NCBI GenBank assembly: GCA_040954595.2 | Contig: CM082580.2 | Span: 9,982,001-10,046,000, forward strand | Source of the DNA: Balanoglossus misakiensis | Taxonomy: Eukaryota; Hemichordata | DNA: 64,000 nucleotides | Direction: 5' to 3' | Shown: piece after piece, positions 49,301-58,717 of the stretch | How positions within the stretch are numbered: the stretch's first letter is position 1 | Layout of the letters: each line of letters opens with the position of its first letter | The notes under the pieces: model-generated | What the model saw: only the letters and a program-made list of their open reading frames with translations | Databases searched by the model: none | What the model was told of the DNA's origin: nothing | Made by a program: the position numbers and the translations under genes

Positions 49301-52300
49301 TCATTGAATTCTTTTTGTTGTTGTTGCAGAGCGTAACTACAAAGTTCATGTCTACACTGGTGACATAAGGGGGGCAGGCACTGATGCAAACGTCTTCGTC
49401 AATATCTACGGCGAGCTGGGCGACACAGGAGAAAGAAAATTGGTCAAGTCAGAAACCTACTCTGATAAATTTGAAAGGGCACATGTAAGTAAAAAGTATT
49501 GCAGTGACATAGTTTACAGTAAAAAAGGAATTTGTACAGTGCAGTGTCGTGTCGTCAAAGTACGTCAACCTTAAAAAAGGAAATTATTTCTGTTCGTAGT
49601 GCGACAAGTTCACTGTGGAAGCGGTTGACCTTGGCAAGCTGTTCAAACTCATGATCCGTCACGACAACTCGATGTTGAGCCCAGCCTGGTTCTTGGAGAA
49701 AGTGGAAGTGGTCGATGAGGCGTACAATGAAACGTTCACCTTTTACTGTGAGAGGTGGCTGGCCAAGAACAAGGAAGACGGCAAGATACAAAGAAACTTG
49801 TACGTCAAGGTGAGACTGTCCCTCATATTGTACCATCACTGTGGTATGGTCTAACTCTATTGAAGATAAGCCCAACAGGGAGAGACACAGTCAGTAATTG
49901 TTTTTTCTGTGTTTTCAGGGTTACCAAGGCGACACATCAAGTATAAGTACACTGCAGCGTACTGGTTCTTCCAAGTCTCTGAAATCTGTTGGCAGTAGTG
50001 TCTTTGGTCCGGATAGTCCGTCGGCAAAGAGGAGAATGTCCGGAATTCAGGAGCCGGAGTACACCGGACCAAGTAAGTGAAAACAGGAATAGTTCATGTA
50101 ATCTACATCACCTCAAGACATTGTTCCAGTACATAACATTTGTATACTTTCTAGAAATAATTGGTTTATCTGTTCTTTTTTCTAAACTTATTCAGCCATT
50201 CCGTATACTGTGAAGATTACCACTGGCAAGGAGAGTGACATGGGAACAGAAGCTAACGTCTACATCGAAATATGCGGCAGCAAGAAACCCAAGAAAACTG
50301 GCAAAATCCCTCTCTTCCTGGTCGGCAAGGACAGGTTCGAACCCAAGTCAACGGAAACGTTCTCTCTGGAGGCACCAGACATGGGTGAAATCAAGCATGT
50401 TGAGGTATGATTTAAAAAATGGATATGACATTTATTTAGATTGCAGGCAGCAAAATGCAGAGTACATTCATTATTGTAGGCCAGTTACACATCCACCATC
50501 ATTGGAATACATTTTCACCTTCTGATTTCTTTTCCAGATCGGTCATGACGGAGTGACCCCCAAGGATGGCTGGTTTGTGGAGGACATTGAGGTTGACATG
50601 CCAACCATCGGTAAACACTATCACTTCGTGTGCAAGCGCTGGTTGTCCAAGGACAAAGACGATGGACAGATCACCCGTATACTCAAGGCAGCTGATGCTG
50701 ATAGTGTGCAATACAAACCCAGTACGTACGCTATATATATATTTTGCCCAAACCTGTCTAAACTCAACACCTGTCTATTCCGCACACCTTTCACAGTCCC
50801 TTGTACATAGAACAGCATGTTGTAAGAGAACCGTCATAAAGCAAACACTTCTACAGACTGAACAATCTTCTTTAGTGTCTGGCTTCGACAGGTTCAACTT
50901 TGTTTTAAATTCATGGATTCTATAATATCTTCCACAATCATTATAGAATTAGGGTAAATTTATAATATTCAGTCAGTGAGGTCTGAAGATTTGTGATAAG
51001 CCGTGGATTTGTATCCAACCTGTATATTGAAAGAGAATGACTTTGTTCTTGTAGAAATTCCCTATGAAGTGGAGTTCTACACCGGCGATGTGAAGAATTC
51101 TGGTACAGACTCGAAAGTCACAATGAAAGTGTTTGGTGCCAACGGCTCAACTCCCACTATGACCATCGACAAGAACGGAGAACGATTCGAGAGAGCCAAG
51201 ATTGATCTGATGAAGGTGAGAGGTCGTATTTATAATGATGGAGTTTTCACATCACTTTTTTGAGGTCCAGCAACTGTGCCATGGCTCGTTCAACAATGAC
51301 CTTTGTTTTGTTTTGTGTTTATTTATTTACAGATGGAAATTGATGATATTGGAGAGTTGAAGAAGGTCAGAATAGCAATAGACGGCAAAGGGAGTCGTCC
51401 GGAATGGTATCTGGAAAAGGTAATTCCACAGTCACATCCATGCGCTTCAAGAGTCAATTTTAAAATGGAACTCCCCTATAAAAGGGGTCAGGATTATGAC
51501 AGTGTTCATTGTGCAAGTGGACATTGCAGAGCACACAGAACTGCAAAGTGATCAAACAATATTTCTTTTCTTTTGCTTAGATCTTTATGAGGAATATGGA
51601 GACGGGTGACATGACGGCGTTCAAGTGTGATCAGTGGTTTTCGAAAACTCAGGGAGACAAACAGCTGCTCAGAGATATCCCCGCCATGGTCAGGGGAGAG
51701 ACTGCAATCAAAAGTGAGTCTTCATATCTGCCCTTTTCTTGAATGTCGGTCCTAGTAGAATAACAATGTGTTTTATTATGAGTATGTGTTTCTCTTGTAT
51801 GAGTAGATGTTAAGAATCCTTGCAGTGATAAGTGTTGGTGGACAAAACTGAACATTCCATGACTATCTGTCTTTTACATAGATACTTCCTACACGGTCAA
51901 TGTCAAGACCAGCAACGTCCGCGGTTCAGGAACTGACGCCAACGTCTTCCTGATGATTTTCGGTGAAAACGGCGACTCGGGACAACTCGAACTGAAGGAG
52001 TCGAAAACTCACAAGAACAAGTTTGAGAATAACCAGACGGACGTCTTCGGCTTTTCAATGCTGAGTCTCGGAGCCCTCACGAAATGCAGAGTCTGGCACG
52101 ACAACAAAGGTAACCACGACAACTGACCTTTACAAAATTGTGGCATATGACCTCCAGGATTGTTTAATTTTCACTACAGTCCACATCTTTGTACAGTTAA
52201 TTTTCTTTCAAAGGTAAAATTGGTTGAATTTTCACCCAATTCTTTCGATGCTATGAAAATGTGTCAGCTGATAGAAATATCTGTTTGCTGTTTTGCAGGA

Positions 52301-54092
52301 TGGGGTGCGGCCTGGCATCTGGAATACATTGAGGTCATCGACGAGACAACGAAGGTCAACTACATGTTCCGCTGCGATCGCTGGCTGTCGAAGAGCGAAG
52401 ACGACAAACAGATTGTGCGTGAGTTGACATGCAGTGGTCCTGCTACGCCGGGAAGAGAAGATGAGAGAGTCAGTAAGTGTGTTTAAGACTACTCAGCTTT
52501 TCAGACATTTTGCTATTTCCGATTGACATCAGGTTGTATTTAAGTGCTTTGACCATACAGTATTTGGCAGTTGCCATTTATGATCATGTGATGTCATGAG
52601 ATGTCACATCACCTCCAATCAAATCAAATCAAAAGTTATTCAAATAGACCAAATTGTCTGATTCACTTGAAGTCACTGAAGGTTCTATGCAATCTTTCCA
52701 TCACAGCCTACCACATCACGGTGTTAACTGGAGACAAGAGGGATGCAGGAACGCAGCACAATGCTTGGCTGATGTTGGAAGGAGACAAACGGACATCCAA
52801 AGAATTCGTCATGGAAAACACGACAAGGAACAAGATCCTCAGAAAGTAAGGACCTCACATCTACACATTTTCTAATACATGCATAAAGCAATACTAAACA
52901 CTGTACTAGCTGTGATGCCGTATTTATGCACTAAGTCGTTATTTTGTTTTGCAGGGGTGATACAGATGAATTCAAATTCTCTACCAGAAATGTTGGTAAT
53001 ATCGAGACAATCCTACTGGGTCACCGTGAGAGGGATGATCTACGCGCCAAGGGTAGTGGTCGCGATGTTGAATGGTATTGCTATGATGTCACTGTGCAGA
53101 ATTCAGCCACCGGTGACAAGTAAGTCCCCTCTGATTGGTTCTGTATCTGTATCTGTATAATACTGCAGAGTAACTCAGAAATTGAGCAGTAATCCTGCAG
53201 GTGCGCAAGGTGAATTTAGTTGTGTGTCTGAAATGTCTGATTTTGCTGATCAACATGCGGTATGTTACAGCCACTGCTGCTTGTCCCAGTACACTTGGCT
53301 TAAATGCAATTGTTCTGTAGCTATAGTTAAATACATTATTTTGAAAACACTGGCATAATATCCTGAGAGTTGAAAAGTGAAGTTCTCACAATGTTTTTTT
53401 TTCCCCTCAGGTATATATTTCCATGCAAAAGTTGGATTCCAATGGGTGAAGGAAGGCGAGGTGCCAAGAGACTGGAATGTACCAAGAGAGAGCAGGGTAG
53501 AACAGAAGCCATCAGACGTGAGTCTATCTTCTGTTGGAAACCCTTTAATATCACCCCTAGTTTTCTGTGCAACGATCCAACCCTGCCATTCATAAGAATG
53601 GGGTCAAGTCAGTTTGGCCACTTTGTGTATCTTAGAGATATGAAATGGTTTATCTGCATTGAGAAAGAAACAAACACAGTTTTTATAACCCTCCCTTCTT
53701 GACTCCTTTCAGAACTCGCTCCTGTCAAGTACGAAATCATCGTGGTGACGGCCGACGAGAAAGGGGCCGGCACCGACGCCAACGTGACCATCACCATCTA
53801 CGGAGAGAACGGCGACACCGGGAAGAGGCCGCTGACGCAGCGTTTCCGCGACCTCTTCGAGCGCAACCAGACGGACAAGTTCCAGATCGAAGTCCTGGAT
53901 CTGGGAGAGCTGAAGAAAGTGCGGATCGAGCACGACAACGCCGGCTTCAACGCCGGATGGCTGCTGGATAAGGTGGAGATTATCAACTTGTCGACGGGAC
54001 AGAGGACCTTGTTCCCGGCCATGAAGTGGCTGGACAAGAAGAAAGGCGACGGAGAACTCTTCAAGGAATTATACCCGAGCAAATCTATCTAA
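34321..54092 (+). CDS. LOXHD1: Lipoxygenase homology domain-containing protein 1 with 17 PLAT domains
   Basis: Forty-five coding exons, all phase-consistent, encode about 2511 residues (human LOXHD1: 15 PLAT domains, about 2200 residues). Exons: 34321-34441, 34805-34954, 35605-35768, 36529-36648, 36858-37040, 37150-37324, 37556-37751, 37935-38122, 39195-39339, 39588-39690, 39950-40082, 40261-40517, 40702-40837, 41037-41284, 41692-41827, 41951-42108, 42622-42642, 43262-43496, 43654-43847, 44040-44232, 44580-44740, 44874-45192, 45381-45535, 45642-45775, 46006-46175, 46483-46587, 46704-46812, 46985-47169, 47315-47493, 47627-47743, 47939-48098, 49330-49484, 49600-49809, 49919-50072, 50196-50404, 50538-50721, 51055-51215, 51333-51419, 51581-51713, 51882-52109, 52299-52472, 52707-52845, 52955-53119, 53411-53517, 53713-54092. 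Exons 1-3 encode a basic N-terminal region. The rest is tandem PLAT/LH2 domains with [13 protein letters not shown], KFER, IGHDNxGxGxGWFL and FPCxRWL motifs. Two exceptions are a Lys/Arg-rich loop in PLAT8 and a Ser-rich linker after PLAT12. In vertebrates the protein is needed for hair-cell function; PLAT domains bind membranes or lipids. No signal peptide or membrane helix is seen. Confidence 0.95.
34616..34747. repeat. 25-bp minisatellite in LOXHD1 intron 1
   Basis: Four clear units of 25 bp (tgtccatatatccaaataat plus five bases) start at 34648, 34673, 34698 and 34723, with a decayed unit to the left. The array ends about 60 bp before the acceptor of coding exon 2. Confidence 0.75.
38503..38560. 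repeat. 28-bp tandem duplication in a LOXHD1 intron
   Basis: Two nearly identical copies of atactatttggaaatatttc plus eight bases, starting at 38503 and 38531. Confidence 0.85.
38985..39045. repeat. Interspersed G/C-run repeat, copy 2
   Basis: gtccccctttgccataatatttgagggggatt resembles the core of the element at 10580-10735, with CCCCCT and GGGGG arms around tgcca(t/g)aatattt. It lies in the LOXHD1 intron before PLAT3. Confidence 0.5.
41526..41552. repeat. Poly-C homopolymer
   Basis: An uninterrupted run of 27 C in the LOXHD1 intron at 41285-41691. The exact length is likely to be uncertain in the assembly. Confidence 0.95.
42622..42642 (+). CDS. LOXHD1: 21-bp microexon in LOXHD1 PLAT6 (NEFERNS)
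   Basis: Flanked by tattaatacag and gtaagt, this 21-nt exon is phase 0-0 and encodes NEFERNS. The preceding exon ends in NKFERNS, so the microexon repeats the end of that exon. It sits in a 1.15-kb intron (42109-43261). Skipping keeps the frame and restores the usual PLAT spacing seen in units 9 and 12. It is included in the 45-exon count, but whether it is used is unknown. Confidence 0.6.
44273..44366. mobile_element. Short MITE-like element, copy B
   Basis: The element begins TTACCCTTTCACCCCTAGTT and ends GAACCATGGTGGTGGAATGG followed by TTATAA, with imperfect terminal inverted repeats of about 15 bp. Related copies are at 57165-57250 and 53539-53620. It lies in the LOXHD1 intron before PLAT8. 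Confidence 0.6.
44976..45077 (+). other. LOXHD1: Lys/Arg-rich loop insertion in PLAT8
   Basis: About 34 residues ([18 protein letters not shown], then an acidic run [11 protein letters not shown]) are inserted between the HRVIIER strand and the VFFVCNRWL motif. The other units have about 10 residues at this point. The basic cluster could serve as a nuclear-localisation-like or phosphoinositide-binding patch, or be a flexible cleavage site; this is inference. Confidence 0.7.
53539..53620. mobile_element. Short MITE-like element, copy C (degenerate)
   Basis: tcacccctagttttctgtgc followed by aacgatccaaccctgccatt and a gggtcaagtcagtttggcca segment aligns with copies A and B, but the right terminus is lost. 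It lies in the last LOXHD1 intron. Confidence 0.5.
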
Positions 54093-54849
54093 ACTGGAAA
54101 TGGATATCCCACCCTCTTCCTCAGTAAGACGAACTCTGAAATACATTCATTCAAAAGAGAGTTATATTTTTGATAGATTGTGGAAAAAAGGTGAAGGATT
54201 CATTTAATGAAATGTTACAAATGAAACTTTTGTAAGCTGCTTATCAAAAATGCATGTTGTCTGATAAATCGAATGTTAAAACAGAAATCAAGAGTTTTGT
54301 CCCATTCAGATCTCTCTTGTTTTCCATATATCTAATTGACGTAATAAGTAATAATGGGTTTAATAATCGAATTTAGGATAGTATTGTACAAGACTGTTAC
54401 ATGTTTATTTGAAAATGAAGTACTAGCTTATTAAGTGCCACAGACTTTTTAATGTACTTGATGTCTTTGTGAATATGTCTTGTAAAGCTGACGTTTTGTA
54501 AATTTATATATATATACACACGTATGTTTCAGTCTTTAGTGATTTTTATAAAAGGCCAATTCACATCTGTAAAAAAATCTTCCATATATGATTAGGGGAA
54601 TAAGCTGATTTAAGCACTAGTTTTTAGATGAGATAAGTGAGTTAGCTGTACCATGTACGTCACTGACCGTTCAGTGAGTTCTTGAGTTTTAGAATTTTTC
54701 ATGACCAATGCAGGGTATAGGTGAATAGGTTTTACTGCGCAAATTAAGTTCTGCCCTGTACAGCAGTGATAGTGTGACAGTATGAGAAAAGACACACCTA
54801 TTTATTAATGGATTAGTCCTTGTAAGTGGTACATGCAGTGCTTGAGAAA

Positions 54850-54860
54850 AATAAAATAAA
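54850..54860 (+). promoter_or_regulatory. Overlapping polyadenylation signals, LOXHD1
   Basis: Two overlapping AATAAA hexamers (54850-54855 and 54855-54860), about 760 bp after the stop. Another hexamer at 55889-55894 could serve a longer 3' UTR. Confidence 0.5.
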
Positions 54861-56324
54861 AACTTATTTGTAGATGGACTACTCTGTAATGGAAAAGAAG
54901 TTAGAAGTGAAGCTTTGATGGTTAATGTCATTCTTCCTACTTTCTCAGGGGAAACTTAAACACATAGTGAAACGACCGAGTCAAATGTCTTGGCTCAGGC
55001 TGCATACCTACAGACGATGGAAATATTTGCAGATGACTTTATTGAGTTTTGGATTTGGTTCCCGTTCATCATCTGTGAGGTTGAAAACATCGTATTCTGG
55101 CATTGACATTTAAACACAGTGAGCATAGAAAGAAGCATTTGCTCACACAAATCTTGCCATTTTGCACCATTTATCATAAAGGGCAGTATCTTTTATACTT
55201 TCATACAACATGATGATGAACCTCATCTTTTGTTGGTGTAGAAAAAATCTGATAATTTAGTTGTGGCATTTGCAGATGCCATGCTTCCAGTATATTTTGT
55301 GTCTCGTCATTGTTCTAGAAATTTAAGTAGATTCCATTTTGTCAAATTTTGTTCTCATTCAACCACTGTATTTATAGTTCGCTTTTCCCCACCTCCATAG
55401 AATATGAGTGCCAAAACCTTTTCCTAAGTTTCATTTACCCAGAATTTTTTATATCTTAGTTAACTACACATAGTAGCTAAACTGCATACTTCTATAGGCT
55501 GAACATTGTCTGAATTCTCAGGCACATATCTTGATTTCAAAACTTAAGCTTTAGTATCTCCGAGATTTCCCAACAAGAACAAGAGCTTGTATATATATTG
55601 GCGATATCTTGAAAAGTAGGGATCTGATTCAAAAAGGGATTTCACATTATTTTTGTACTAATTTAACTCTAAAACACTATATTCATTGTAACTATTGCAA
55701 TCAGCACTATAGAAAGTTCCAAGTTTTTGATTTCCAAGTTTTACTGTTTATTGATATGTTCCAAAACATTAATTTTCTCTCATCACAGAAAAGTATCTGT
55801 ATATTTGGCTTTTACTAGAAATATTATTTCCACGCTGTATAATTTTCATTCTGTACATAAAAATGGATGTAAAGATTATTTAATAGAAAATAAAGGAAAT
55901 ATGTTAATTTTTGTCTTCGATATGCGTGTTGTGTTCTGTTTGTTGGAGCTTCAGTTGGCAGGCGGTAAGATGTATCACAATATATCGAGACTGTGTTACT
56001 TATGAACTGATCATCAAGCTAGTTTCAGAAACTTGGGATTTTCAGTAAAAAGATCAGGATCATCAAGAGCTGGTTTAAGAACCAGGTGGGGATTGAATGT
56101 GTCAAAGTAGGTCAAAGTTCATCAGAACCGAAGAGGCACACAGAGGGAATTTTGCAGTTCAAGATGTACATGTACTTGTTCTGACCTGTTTCCTAATCTA
56201 CATGACACAGCCAAGAGAGAAAAACAGACCTGCAATACACTGTTGTGAATAGTCTGTTCTGCATGAGCAGTGAAGACCAAACTAAACAAAGACACCACAC
56301 AATATAAGTGTAACATCAAACACA

Positions 56325-56330
56325 TTTATT
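56325..56330 (-). promoter_or_regulatory. Candidate polyadenylation signal of KIF17
   Basis: TTTATT on the plus strand, AATAAA in coding sense, about 2.4 kb beyond the KIF17 stop. Nearer alternatives may exist in this AT-rich stretch. Confidence 0.3.
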
Positions 56331-57164
56331 TCATCTGTCAACTCATATATTTCCACAGTGGAGTTTTAATGTAAATAGAAGTTCAACAGAGAGACAAAGC
56401 CATGATACTGTCCACATCGGGACAAGTTTTTTTTTTTTTTTACAGTCAGATACATCTGTGGTCAGCAATAAATTACTCAGGTCACAAGGGAAATGAGAGA
56501 ATAGATTCCAAATAAATACAGAACACAGCCTATGATTTGAAAGTGACGAGAAATTCCAAAATTTACACATCAGATAGAGACGTCACTCGAGAGATCTGTT
56601 ACTGGTAAATAAGTTACTATGACAACATTTGGCACACACAAATCCTACATGTACGTCTTGTATAGAGTACAATAAACTGCTGAACAGTGGGTGGAGGAAA
56701 ACGATGATTATTCAGGAACAGTTTCCTATAGTTTATATATTAACAACTCTCTTCTTCATCTGGATCAACTACATTTGTAACTCTACAAGAAAATATTTTA
56801 AAAGATATATTTTTTGTTGGTGATGTGTGTTATTTGTTATTTCACTGTAAGCTTTGGGAAATATAGGGATGGATGGATGGGTTCAATATTGTGGGTTCAA
56901 TTTTGCATTTCTTTAAAATCATTTCTGTCCACATCGCAAATCCTGCTTCTTAGCTTGTGCGTACACTGGGGACGACTTCGGGTTTGCAGGAATGTTCATC
57001 GAGGAGGATCACAAGCATCGTTCACTGACTGGTCAACACACACACAAAAAAGTTCCGCGGTTTCGGAAATCAAGCAATGCTGATACGGGTGGCATAATCC
57101 TAAAATGTTTCACACAGCGAGGAAGAACGCAACTGAACATTGACATACTCAAAGAAGACAACAG

Positions 57165-57250
57165 CTTCACCCCCAGTTCCCCCTATAGTGGTCCAACTTT
57201 ACCATATAAAACAATGGATTTGGGCCAAACCATGGTGGTGAAAGGGTTAA
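57165..57250. mobile_element. Short MITE-like element, copy A
   Basis: CTTCACCCCCAGTTCCCCCT opens the copy and CCATGGTGGTGAAAGGGTTAA closes it. The reverse complement of the right end (TTAACCCTTTCACCACC) matches the left end of copy B, which defines terminal inverted repeats ending in TTAA. It lies in the probable KIF17 3' UTR. Confidence 0.6.
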
Positions 57251-58717
57251 CCTCCAGATGGTCGCAGACAGTTTCCTACTTAGGTAGTGTGACAGAGACA
57301 TAAGGTGTGTGTGTCTGGGCGCCAAGAATAAACCGACATACTGGTCTTCGGACACCCTAACAAGATTTTGGCTTTTTCACCGACAGACAGGTACCCACAT
57401 TTCACTCTGTGCGCAGTCCTCGTCTTAGACCGTGAAAAGAAGTGAATGATTGATTGCAAGCTTTACATGTAAATAATCTACTCTATCGCCCCCCCCTCTC
57501 TCCCTGTGTGTTAATGGTATAATCCTGGTCTGAATGCAGGCGCATTCACTAGAATGAACCATTGTCCTGACTGGGAGGGTGGTTTTTCGCATATTTGAGG
57601 TACCAAAAAATGAAACTGAATCGTACCTTGCAAATCAAAGCAGTATATGATACCTGAATTGTACTGACGTCAAATTTAACTGTAAATTTGCCTATAACTC
57701 ATGTCAAATAAATGGACGGAGCAGAAAAAGCCAAACATATAGAAACATACTCTTCTTGCAGTGCATTTGGAATATGGACAAATATATATATACATGTACA
57801 CGCCTACTGAGAAGCCTTTAGTAAAAGAAGAACAGCAAAGGACGGGGAAAACAGTTCATCTAAAAACTTACAAAGATACTTGCACTGTTCAATTTTTAAA
57901 AAGTATCATTTAGATTGCCTGTGCTTGGACTAAAAGATAATTTTGCTACTGCTATAGCTCAAACAAACTGTGCTTCAAACTTTTGTTTAAAATGGTAAAA
58001 ATCCAGCAAACACATCCAATGTGCCATGTTTTCTGGATAAATTAGACTAAACACATGATACGACTCTGGGCTTGCTACCCTATAAACACCCTATTTCTTT
58101 GACTGGCCCAGGTATAACTGAAACAATTTTAAGTAGTGCATATTTAGCTATCCTTATGATACATATTAGCACACACACAATATTAATTCATAAATATTGC
58201 AATAAAATCCCCTAAGTTATGCACAGTCAAATACATGTCATACATTGGGAACACAGACACTTTTCACCAATTTTATGATGCAAAAACAGACTGCAGAGAC
58301 GTCAAAAAAAATATCAAGCACTGTGTGTATTTTCCAGAAAATGTTATGTGTGGGAAAAATCCTGAAATTCAGAACTACATAATGACATGAAGCACTGCCA
58401 TTGAAGTCAGATAAACTCAGAACAGATATCAGTCTGCTGAGAGAGATATTCCAAGGTTCTGAGCTTCATGACCTTTGACCTCTTTTCGTCAGGAAAGATG
58501 ATGGAATGCTGCCGGTCGCCCTGATTGTCTAGTCACTTTCGTAATATAATTATCTACAAATAACGAGAAAATGAAATGAAATGTACTTTTACGCCTGTTC
58601 TGCTCTCAAGCCTACACACTCTTTAACAGTGGTGAAAATTGAAGGGACTTGCAAGTGGTAGAGGGCAGAGAGAGAACAGAGTTTTGGGGGTTGTTTGAGG
58701 GGAGAGGGTGTAATTTT

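Larger units (their letters stand above)
36529..54089 (+). repeat. LOXHD1: Array of 17 PLAT-domain coding repeats
   Basis: PLAT units, genomic span including introns: 1 36529-37324, 2 37556-38122, 3 39195-40082, 4 40261-40837, 5 41037-41827, 6 41951-43496, 7 43654-44232, 8 44580-45192, 9 45381-46175, 10 46483-47169, 11 47315-48098, 12 49330-49809 (then linker exon 49919-50072), 13 50196-50721, 14 51055-51713, 15 51882-52472, 16 52707-53517, 17 53713-54089. Most units have two or three exons; unit 17 is a single exon. Every intron between units is phase 1. Units 1, 13, 14 and 16 are the most diverged; 16 lacks the usual IGHDN motif and has LLGHRERDD instead. Confidence 0.9.
54093..58717. other. 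Convergent spacer between LOXHD1 and KIF17
   Basis: This 4.6 kb holds the LOXHD1 3' UTR (AATAAA at 54850-54860 and 55889-55894), the KIF17 3' UTR (minus-strand AATAAA at 56325-56330) and a MITE-like element at 57165-57250. No coding region is recognised; the open frames are short and AT-rich. Confidence 0.55.

Noticed and set aside
48099-49329. Large LOXHD1 intron that might hide another PLAT unit
   Set aside because: No FPCxRWL, GHDN or TDANV motif is seen in any frame, and the flanking phases (1 and 1) already join correctly.
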